62,560 bases of DNA from the NCBI GenBank assembly GCA_019155205.2, contig JAHNZQ020000172.1:1441025-1503584 (forward strand), read 5' to 3'. This stretch comes from Gracilaria vermiculophylla. Taxonomy: Eukaryota > Rhodophyta > Florideophyceae > Gracilariales > Gracilariaceae. Below are positions 55,079 to 62,560 of the stretch, piece by piece; within the stretch, counting starts at the first letter, position 1; the number at the start of each line of letters is the position of its first letter. A program made the position numbers and the translations under genes. The notes under the pieces are model-generated. The model did not search any database, was not told the DNA's origin, and was given only the letters and a program-made list of their open reading frames with translations.

Positions 55079-55389
55079 TGTTGGAAAACAGATGAGCTAT
55101 TTGCGCTATATTTTCTTGTGACACAGGGCGCACAGTTCACCATTTGAACTATCAACACGCCCCCTCGTCCTGTACTATCTTACAGAACGAGACCTCAAGC
55201 TTACAGTAACCCCTTTTGACCACTGCTGTACACATGTACAATTTCTCAGGCTCAGGTCACTTTTGAGAGTCGAACCCAGGGTCCTAGCGTTTAGCTGGGC
55301 CCATAAACTGTTAGAAAAACAGATGAGCTATTTGCGCTATACTCTCTTTGTGACACAGGGCGCACAGTTCACCATTTGAACTATCAACA
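55079..55389 (-). mobile_element. TRIM-D, 311 bp, inside Chromo-1a
   Basis: LTRs at 55079-55157 (79 bp) and 55309-55389 (81 bp, two single-base insertions), with the exact target duplication AGCGG (55074-55078 and 55390-55394). On the minus strand the primer site reads GTTTATGGGCCCAGC and the T-arm-like hairpin follows. It splits the post-pol region of Chromo-1a. Confidence 0.95.
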
Positions 55390-55640
55390 AGCGGCAGCAC
55401 AAACAGGTTACGCCCAAACGGAGGAGGCGCCGCTTAGCCAAGGAGGAGCGAGGCCCGCAACACAGCAAGGAATGTAACGCGAGCCCGGGGCAATACGCCG
55501 CGCAGGAGTATGAAAAAAGGGAGGAACGCCTGAAGGAGAGAACGTGCAAACCGCCGGAGGCCGCACTTGCCTTAACACCGATAGGAGCCACCCCGGGGAT
55601 CAAGAAACCGGAAGATGCACCTCGAGGACGTGGTGCAATT

Positions 55641-55654
55641 TAGGAAAAAGGGTA
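55641..55654 (+). promoter_or_regulatory. Chromo-1a polypurine tract
   Basis: TAGGAAAAAGGGTA directly before the 3' LTR is the expected plus-strand priming site. The corresponding tract in Chromo-1b reads CAGGAAAGGGGG on the minus strand (9810-9821). Confidence 0.75.
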
Positions 55655-56225
55655 TGTAGTATAGTGGCTCCTGTAGTACATTGGCTCCTACGGAAATATG
55701 GTGGTTTGGCCTTAAGGCATAATATTCCTAAGGAGGGTTCGTAATTTATTAGCTGGGCCACGTGGTGCATAGTATTGCCCGCGTGCGCTACAGTATCTTT
55801 AAGGTACGGTAGAATTATTATTTATTTTAGATATTTTATGCAGATAATTAGCACAGTAGTGCGACCTGCCGAGACGGGCTCCCGTCTAGATATTTAAGCT
55901 GCCGGTTGAGCTCCACCTCTGGGGAAGTAAAGACAAGCACCCTTGAGTCTTCTTCTACATTTTCCGGTGGGAGTCTTTTTGTCTATTCACGCAAGTTTCT
56001 AAGCCGCCGATCCCCAGGTCGCATCATAGCAGCGCCTGTAGGAGCATTGTCCGCCCAGTGAACCTTCCCCTTCGCTTGGTGTTTGCAGATCCCTTTCAGA
56101 ATTCCCCCGGCTCGCGACAGCAGATACCGGAGACCACCTTTAGGAATACGCGCCTTTGGAGTCACCAAAAACTCCTAACGGACGTTGTGCTTTACTACCT
56201 CGACAGGAGGGCTGACAGTACCACA
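55655..56225 (+). repeat. 3' LTR of Chromo-1a
   Basis: This aligns with the 5' LTR but its start is duplicated: TGTAGTATAGTGGCTCC (55655-55671) and TGTAGTACATTGGCTCC (55672-55688). It ends GACAGTACCACA at 56225. Confidence 0.92.
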
Positions 56226-56519
56226 GCTCCTCTGGAAATATGGTGGTATGGACTTGTGGTATAATATTCCTAAGGAGGGCTCGTATTTTATTAGCTGGGC
56301 CACTTGGTGCAGAATTCCGCCCGCGTGCGCTACAGTATCCTTAAAGTACGGTAGAATTATGTTTTATTTTATTTAATTTACGCAGGTAATTAGTACATTA
56401 GTGAGACCTGTCAAGGCGGGATCCCAGCTTGATACTCAATCTGCCGGTTGAGCTCTACATCTGAGGAAATAAAGACAATCACCCTTGAGTCATCATCTAC
56501 TTTTCCGGTTGGAGTATTT
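56226..56519 (+). repeat. Partial Chromo-1 LTR abutting the 3' LTR
   Basis: This begins GCTCCTCTGGAAATATGG, lacking the first 12 bases of the LTR, runs in the same orientation for about 290 bp and stops after CCGGTTGGAGT. A head-to-tail LTR pair of this kind points to unequal recombination or insertion near an LTR end. Confidence 0.85.
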
Positions 56520-58061
56520 TGAACGCCTTTCTAATGATAAAACTACTGGTCTTATGAAACACTGGAGGTAAAAAATGCTAGATAGCTTTTTATTATAGTC
56601 ATAATGCCTTTTGCCAAACACGTATGTGTTATGTAACTATTGAGTAGTTAAAGATTTATATTTCAAATTGAAAAGCATCCGTCTTCGTAGGATTTGTTTT
56701 TAAATTTGGAACGAGTAAAAACTGAAGTGACAAAAGCATAATTTTTAATATGCAACAAGTTATGCTAAATTCAGTTTAGGGTCTTCTGATATTGAAGGTA
56801 TTGATCTAGAAAAGGAGGTAAATGTTCTGTAGTTGGTGGTACTTAGCAATCTAATAATATTACTTGTGATTGCTATGTACCGTTTTGTGTTTTGAGGCAT
56901 AAAGTGCAATCTTAAAGTCATGTAACATCTTTTGTGAACAAACTAACCTGTAAATATATTACAAAAATAAAAAACTAAACTTAATACTTGTGTTGGTCGT
57001 ACATTAGTATCTGGAAGATATCATAATTGGGTTTAAAAAATATCTGTTGTGCATTTCTTGTACTAAAAGGTTTCTGTGCAAAGTCTAGATTACTGCATAG
57101 ATACCTGAAAATTGACATTGGAGCTCTCCGGATGGCAGAACTCATTTTCATAATCCGAAGAATCTCCCATGTTGCGTTATCAAAGGTGTCTTTTTATGAA
57201 ATAAGTATCTTAAATAAAGCAAAAGCGAAAACGACATTAAAACTTGATGTACGAATAAGCGGTCACTCAAGTAACTAATGTTGTGGCAGTGGACTAACAC
57301 CATGTTAACATCGTTCTCGTTCGATCTTGATATATTTCGCTCTGCTAGGTTAGAACGACACCATTTTTTTCAGACGGTAGAATCCATTTCTAGATGCAAA
57401 TATATGGGCATGTACTAGAGTTCTAATATACATCTAAAACAGGCAAAAAAATGCTCTCGTGTATGATCTGATGTGTTCGAAGATTGGGCGACATCTTTAT
57501 CTCTGATGGATTAGAGCATTTAAATTTTACGTCTTCTTTCATCTGGCTACCGTCTTTGCCAAATTTGGTCTACGTAATAATTTGATGGGTCACTTCTCTC
57601 GCTCTCCTCGATATGAGCCGAAAACCAGCAGACAACCACAACAAATTTTAAAAAAGAACATTAAGATTCTTTCTGCTGCTCGTAACAATGCAGGCTGAAT
57701 ATGTATTCCGAAGGAGAGTCTAACTGAAACTCTATGGAGAACAGTTGATTTCCTGTCTAAAAGAAAATAGTAAATTCTGTTCGGCGATCACTCGTATGCA
57801 TTAAACTTACACTACTGTATGAGAGATAATGCTCATAGACAGCACAGGTTGTAGACTGTCTCCGATTTTCGTGGCCCGCCATTTCTATCTGTTACACAGT
57901 TGCAATGCGGAGCGTTCTTTGCGTTTGTCAAAGAAATGCAATGTAGAAGCTGAGAAAGGAAAGGTAATCGCCCGTCGACGATAATATCTGACACTTTCAA
58001 AAAAAAACATGCAACTAACATTTACCAGTAAACTTCATGCACTCTTTCCAGACAATAGCGT
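56520..58061. other. AT-rich spacer, no gene supported
   Basis: Long AT-rich stretch with many short frames. A plus-strand 83-codon frame (57027-57278) is the longest, without recognisable features. It includes the 3' flank of the secreted-protein gene at 58062. I see no transposon domain. Confidence 0.4.
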
Positions 58062-58994
58062 CTACACTGAAACTGTAAAGTCATTCACCACGGAGAGCAC
58101 TGCGATGCCTGACTGGGCGAGCCCAACACCCAGCACGCGCTCCACAGCACTGGATGCCACGACTCGCGCGCCTTCGCAATTGACGAATAGCAGATTTATG
58201 CTACCGATGCTCACGGATCCTGTGCCCAATTCACAGCCGCTGGTTGCCATGTTAGCTCCTAGCGCCGACTGTGCAAGTGCTACACAGCCCTCAACGCATC
58301 TGGAATTTATTCTCGCAATGAAAGAATTCTGAATTAAACCTGGCGGCGTCTCTGCCGGTGGCGCTGGCATCAGCATCGGCGGCTGCGTCGGCGGCTGCGT
58401 CGGCGGCTGCGTCGGCGGCTGCGTCGGCGTCGGCGTCGGAGTCGGTGTTACCGTCGGAGTCGGCGTCGGAGTCGGCGTCGGAGTCGGCGTTGGAGTTGGC
58501 GTCGGAGTCGACGTCGGAGTCGGCGTCGGAGTCGACGTCGGAGTCAGCGTCGGAGTCGACGTCGGAGTCGTAAAGGATGTGGGTGCGGACGGTGCCGAAG
58601 GGGAAGGTGCCGAAGGAGTTGCAGATGGCGTCACGGAAGGCGACAACACAGTGGACGAGGACAGCAATAATTCGGTTGAGAGAAGTTCTTCTTGAGTGGA
58701 GCACGGTTCGAACGACGCCTCCAAAGAAGCCTCTGGTACCATCTCCGCGGAACTCTCTGGCCCGTCTATGTCGCCCATCATATCGATTAACCTTGAAAGC
58801 TCCTTATCCAAACGGTCTGTTTTCAGCTTTGTTTCTGTGTGACGGCGGTTTTGGCGAAACAGTTCGCGTACCTGGGAAGATAATAATGCTTGTGAATCGG
58901 TCTTTACTGCCACGCTGTGAGCGTCGTGGAGGAGAATGATCAGCATAATTGCGCTAAGACAGGCCGAGCAACAAAGTCCATGGGATCGAATCAT
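58062..58994 (-). CDS. Putative secreted protein with Pro/Thr repeat linker, 310 aa
   Basis: I do not recognise the family. The ATG at 58992-58994 gives an N-terminal signal sequence ([16 protein letters not shown], cleavage near residue 28-30). The frame is open a little further upstream but has no ATG. Residues about 35-75 are charged and helix-prone ([27 protein letters not shown]). A Ser/Pro/Thr-rich stretch follows, then a strictly repetitive linker at residues about 142-206, first (TPTP)n and then four TQPP units. The C-terminal 90 residues form a compact domain with four cysteines spaced C-x3-C-x16-C-x18-C, rich in small and hydrophobic residues. This is a signal plus extended linker plus small domain layout, suggesting an extracellular or wall protein that could be O-glycosylated. 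A TATA box lies at 59081-59090. Confidence 0.78.
   Translation of the reverse strand: MIRSHGLCCSACLSAIMLIILLHDAHSVAVKTDSQALLSSQVRELFRQNRRHTETKLKTDRLDKELSRLIDMMGDIDGPESSAEMVPEASLEASFEPCSTQEELLSTELLLSSSTVLSPSVTPSATPSAPSPSAPSAPTSFTTPTSTPTLTPTSTPTPTPTSTPTPTPTPTPTPTPTPTPTVTPTPTPTPTQPPTQPPTQPPTQPPMLMPAPPAETPPGLIQNSFIARINSRCVEGCVALAQSALGANMATSGCELGTGSVSIGSINLLFVNCEGARVVASSAVERVLGVGLAQSGIAVLSVVNDFTVSV
58377..58572 (-). repeat. Coding minisatellite (6- and 12-bp units)
   Basis: On the plus strand four copies of GGCGGCTGCGTC (58379-58426) are followed by units of GTCGG(A/C/T), partly in a GGCGTCGGAGTC pattern, to 58572. On the coding strand these give TQPP and TPTP repeats without breaking the frame. 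Unit number is likely to vary between individuals. Confidence 0.9.
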
Positions 58995-59080
58995 ACTGTC
59001 TAACGAAGAAAACCGTCCTTGGCACACCAGGCTGGCGATTTGAAACAAGTAAACGAAATTAGTGGTGAAGCCGATGCAAC

Positions 59081-59090
59081 CTCTTATATA
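59081..59090 (-). promoter_or_regulatory. TATA box of the secreted Pro/Thr-rich protein gene
   Basis: The minus strand reads GAGTATATAAGAGG, a textbook TATA box, 87 bp upstream of the ATG. It places transcription start near 59055, just before the start codon region. Confidence 0.65.
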
Positions 59091-59234
59091 CTCGACATGC
59101 TCCAGCAGGGTTTCACAGGAGAAATTATCGACCTATTTCAGGCCACTGTCTCGACACCAATTCGTTCAAGCCCTCTCGTGCGAGGTCGCCTGATTGGCGG
59201 TTCTCAACACGTGGACATCGTCCGAAGTCGATAA

Positions 59235-60189
59235 AATAAATCCTGACTTCTTCAACGTGGACTTGAAAACGAAAGTTTCAACTCTTTAAAGAATTGGAAG
59301 CTTTAATAGGCTGATAGGAGGAACTTGTTGGCAGATTTGTGGCGGAGAACTCAAGCATCAGATATCCGCAGTGCCGGAATTACAGCTCCGATATTCATAA
59401 CAGTTGATTGGGATCAATCGATGTTTAGATATTCTTGAATCATACACCAAGCTTCTCAGCCGCTTACATGTGCCCCTTGAACTCCAAATAAATATGAACT
59501 CCAGCACCTCGATTTCTTCCTTGTGTGGGCCGTAAGCTCATTTTTTGAACCGAAAAACTATCTTGTCAAATGAAACAGGTATGCATGTCACAAACACCCT
59601 TTTCTTGGAAAACTTGTGACTATGAAATGAAAACCATCTCCATCCATGCCAAAATCGCACGATAAAGATGTTTTATCACAAGTTCTTGAAAAGAGATCCA
59701 AACATGCTACATTGCTCTCGTTTGACATCGCTTAACAGTCTTCGTCGTGTTGCTACTACATCCGCAGCCGAATTTACGAAACCATGAAAACGCTTTTCTG
59801 TCCTCAAATCTAGATAGAAATTAAAATCATACAACTGTTTGTTCCACATTCTTGGCGTTCGATCATTCGAAATGCTGCCAGCCCAAAAGGTAGGCCGGCG
59901 TATCGAATTGATCGCTTCTACTACACGAAAATAATGGAGTGTCTTCGCTGCACCGTCTTGTTTGATTTTCAAAACTTTGACTCATCGCCAAGACTGATAC
60001 TTGTGGACTCATTCCAAATCGGAAGCAGTCAAAAACAATGGGTTCATGCTGCACAGGGTACTGTAAATCAGTAGAACAACTTTTTCATATGTTTTCAATC
60101 ATGGTGAGGAAGTTGTTGTTGAACTGCTCTGTCGTCGACTCAGATATGACCATCTTTAGGGAAAGAAACATTTGCGATGCTAGCAATTG
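59235..60189. other. Spacer without a recognised gene
   Basis: A minus-strand frame of 98 codons (59676-59972) and shorter ones show no recognisable domain. The region lies downstream of the decayed secreted-protein paralogue and may include its lost 3' part. Confidence 0.35.
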
Positions 60190-60872
60190 TATATCCTTAT
60201 TTCTGCCAATATTCGAGCTGACCCCCAACAGAATGTCCTGTGCGAGAACTCAAAAATCTAGAAACACACGCAGCATTAGAAATGATGAGACAAAGAGGCA
60301 TTTGACAAGTGCCATGATCACCGTAAATATTAGCAGATTGAGAGAGGCCGCAGAAGAGTACAGACCTGGTTTCATTGGCAAATCCTCTGGTGCAGAACAC
60401 CATTTCGTCCATTGGGAAAGTGAAAGTTCTGGGAGTGGGACACATTTTCACCGTCGGTGTAAACTAAGTAAGTGGATTACTATCTAACGTACGTCTCTCA
60501 AGTCCGTGCCCACATTCACCCTGCTGACAAATATTTTATAAGAATGTCAAATTCTTTTTCGACAACGCGTAAAACAGAAATTGGTGTTCTCATTTCGAGG
60601 AAACACTTCACCAGCGTAACATCGGCTACACAGCAATACGGAAATCCATGGTCATAAACTACCAGCAAAGACGGCGACTTCTATGTCATCGGATGTTTAG
60701 TTTCTTTTTATTGTCGTTCAGTGCTTTGAGCTTGACGAAGAATTGTTGTAACCACAGAACAATCATTTTGAAAGATGGAATTGATGTGTGGTTCGGAGGT
60801 GAACGAAGGTGACGAAGTTGAGAATGATAGGCAAATTTGCAATCCAAAAATAAGAAACCCAATCGCTCTCTT
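60190..60872 (-). pseudogene. Decayed paralogue of the secreted protein at 37066-37839
   Basis: The minus strand aligns over the whole length. The start codon is changed to AAG (60870-60872), with the next codons RAIGFLIF.. against REIGFLIL... The middle shows SPSLLVVYDHGFPYCCVAD against SSLVVCRNGCESCSVED and MRTPISVLRVVE against MTSPLSVLRVVE. The block CPTPRTFTFPMDEMVFCTRG against CPDPRDVTLPTDEMQICFRG is in a 84-codon open piece (60451-60197). Stops and frame changes lie between, and two cysteines of the first cluster are changed. This is clearly non-functional. Confidence 0.82.
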
Positions 60873-60954
60873 TGTTCCAAGGATTCATTGTGTATCAGAA
60901 TGAGAACGCAGGGTACAGGAGTGACATGACAGTTTCTATATGGAACCGCAAGAT

Positions 60955-61590
60955 AAGCTTTTCCTTGCGTTCGTGGCGACAGAAAGCTTAATGTGCAGCG
61001 TGCTTCGTTTCTGGTAGCAGTTCTGTAATTCATAGTCCCAGTCGTCGCAGCGAAGGCCTGAAAGATGGCCATTGTAGTTCTTGCGGCCGTCTCGTAGAGT
61101 GGTTGCGCAAGGTAGCGGAAAGGGGTGGGAGGAGAAATGAAGGAATGAATCGATAAACATCACCATAAAAAATACAACCCCATCTTTGGCTGGAAAAAGA
61201 ATATTTGAGGCACTCATGCCAGCTGGCTAATGTCAAGCGAGCAGAGTACTTACCGAGTGGTGCTCATGCAACAGTCCACGTTTTGCACGCCTACACACGC
61301 GCCCGGAGAATGCCAATCACCAATCATGGCATGTGCAGCTTGCCCGGAGAGGCTCAGCCCCAGTGCAGCCTGACGCTTGCGTTTGGAGCTCTTTGAAATG
61401 TCTATCGCATTGATGCAAAATTCCGAATGTTAGCCGTTTATCAAAAGGTCGTAAGCGAGGTCACAAAAGAAATGAGCGTGCGCAACTTTCTATGCTGATA
61501 TCTGATTTGGGCATCGCCCGCCACCTATGGCCCAAGTTAATCGGTTTACTCCGGCTACTGCTCATGCAGCCAAGAGATTTCCCGAAGAAG
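60955..61590 (-). repeat. Upstream block of the paralogue (copy of 38326-38970)
   Basis: The second copy of the segmental duplication, in the same orientation. Only about 80 bp separate it from the pseudogene start, against about 490 bp in the first copy, so one copy gained or the other lost roughly 400 bp. Confidence 0.75.
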
Positions 61591-62436
61591 TACAATTATA
61601 TATGTATGTACAGTTATGTGTTCTTCAGAACATAACAGTTAAACATGTAACGCGGCGAAATACTGTTAATGCGTCGTTTCAATCAAGATCTTTAAAGGCT
61701 CACTTTTCTTTCAAATCGCGATGCCAAGAAAAACGAGCCGCAATCTTACTTCCTCTCACGGGAAAACTTAGGACCAGTTCCCGCCGTCACTCGGTAAGAA
61801 AAGACTGGTAAAATGTAGCTTTCAATAGAGTCTACTTTCGTCGAAATCACACGAGCACTTGAGTTAAAGCAATTCGACGAGTGGAACTCAAACCCCAGAG
61901 CTCCGTATTTCCGCCAAAACAATACAGGGATAAGACTTCAAACGGGCGTCAGATGACAGCAAAGTCTGTACTGAACGCATTAAAACCAAGAATCCAAGGC
62001 AGCTCTTGCCTTGAAAATGCTGCAGAGCTCTGTCGCCTTATTAAGCTCGTTCTGGGCAGGGACGCGCTATTGGAGGTTTTTGGCCGAGACTCACAAGCAG
62101 AGGCGCAAGATTGATGAGTCTTGCGTTGCTCAAAATATCGCTTTAAATTGTGTTCGAAATGTGTTGGTTGTAAAGTCGGCAGATGCAGCGGACGGTGGAG
62201 TGGGAAAGAAAGTCGACGGATCGTCCTTGGTTGATCTCAAAGCTTGAAATAATTGAGGTCTGACCCAATTGTGCAGACTCGTACAGGCTCTGTGGGCCCT
62301 GATTTTGTTTGTAGACACAAGCTTGGCACACGCGATACATTAAGTATATACGAAAACAGTACCTTGGGACGCTACTATGGTTCGCCTACTAGGATGTCGG
62401 TTTTCTGTTTTACAAGCGAAGATTTTGTACACGATA
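61591..62436. other. Spacer, no gene supported
   Basis: Short plus-strand frames (61527-61811, 61881-62114) have no recognised features. The TA at 62435-62436 is the insertion point of Tc1-d. Confidence 0.35.
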
Positions 62437-62560
62437 CAGTCTGTTTCAAAATCATAACACGTCGGTGTCCAAGTACAAAAATTGTGAATTTGGTACTGTA
62501 CGACTACAAGATCAAGATTAAAAATAAATTCAAGTCCAAAAACCGTTTCAAAATCATAAC
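62437..62560. mobile_element. Tc1-d, left terminal repeat of a Tc1-like element running off the window
   Basis: After TA (62435-62436) the sequence CAGTCTGTTTCAAAATCATA (62437-62456) is followed 106 bp later by the inner motif CCGTTTCAAAATCATAAC (62543-62560). This is the same two-motif layout as the Tc1-a end (586-687), in inverted orientation. The transposase, if present, is beyond the window. Confidence 0.75.

Larger units (their letters stand above)
45817..56225 (+). mobile_element. Chromo-1a, nearly complete Ty3/gypsy chromovirus with nested insertions
   Basis: LTRs at 45817-46370 and 55655-56225 bound gag, protease, RT, RNase H, integrase and chromodomain on the plus strand, followed by an unusual 2-kb post-pol region. 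Nested inside are a solo LTR of the same family (50832-51385, inverted) and TRIM-D (55079-55389). Pol carries five in-frame stops and one frameshift, and gag two compensating frameshifts. Flanks do not give a target duplication (CTACG left, GCTCC right), and a second partial LTR abuts the right end. Confidence 0.93.

Noticed and set aside
58358..58573. Ala/Ser/Glu-rich plus-strand frame
   Set aside because: It is the complement of the TP/TQPP repeat of the secreted-protein gene; any frame through a 6-bp repeat stays open.
61527..61811. 94-codon frame starting MAQVNRF, with a short similar frame at 38896
   Set aside because: The two copies differ at first and second codon positions as often as third, and the first copy stops after 24 codons; this is shared non-coding sequence.
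1..62560. CRISPR arrays, rRNA genes, bacterial operons
   Set aside because: No regularly spaced direct repeats of that type, no rRNA-like sequence, and gene content is entirely eukaryotic retroelements, Tc1 elements and secreted proteins.

Overview
The window looks like a transposon-dominated stretch of a eukaryotic nuclear genome. There is no bacterial operon, rRNA, tRNA gene or CRISPR array. At least ten LTR-retrotransposon copies in six families (Ty1/copia, Ty3/gypsy chromoviruses, TRIM) and four Tc1-like DNA transposons fill most of it. The only intact host-like genes are two short, uninterrupted (apparently intronless) genes for secreted proteins at 37.1-37.8 kb and 58.1-59.0 kb, both on the minus strand. 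Intron-poor genes between TE islands would fit a red alga of the Chondrus type. That assignment is a guess; the sequence does not prove it.

Layout. 1-687: Tc1-like element cut by the window edge. 963-6299: complete but dead copia element (Copia-1, minus) with 134-bp LTRs. 6.85-8.4 kb: diverged tandem repeat holding TRIM-A. 9253-14569: Chromo-1b (minus), a deletion derivative with 554-bp LTRs and an exact 5-bp target-site duplication (TSD), sitting in what is probably the 5' LTR of Chromo-2a. 14.9-22.5 kb: Chromo-2a (plus), holding TRIM-B. 22.5-27.0 kb: Gypsy-3 (plus). 27.0-32.5 kb: Chromo-2b (minus), holding TRIM-C. 32.5-33.7 kb: Tc1-b (minus). 33.8-35.55 kb: Chromo-1c remnant. 37.07-38.97 kb: secreted-protein gene and upstream block, duplicated in decayed form at 60.19-61.59 kb. 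39.3-40.4 kb: Tc1-c. 41.2-42.9 kb: Copia-3 RT/RNase H remnant. 43.5-45.8 kb: 3' half of Copia-2 (minus). 45.8-56.2 kb: Chromo-1a (plus), the best preserved element, holding a solo LTR of its own family and TRIM-D. 58.06-58.99 kb: secreted Pro/Thr-rich protein. 62437-62560: end of a further Tc1 element running off the window.

How the parts relate. Four TRIM copies (about 309 bp, 79-bp LTRs) each have perfect 5-bp TSDs, and three sit inside gypsy elements, so they are among the youngest insertions here. Their primer-binding site (PBS) matches the anticodon stem-loop of initiator tRNA-Met, as in Drosophila copia, and a tRNA-like T-arm follows it. Chromo-1a carries an antisense reading frame downstream of pol. 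All autonomous elements carry stops, frameshifts or lost catalytic residues, so any current mobility would have to be supplied in trans from elsewhere in the genome.
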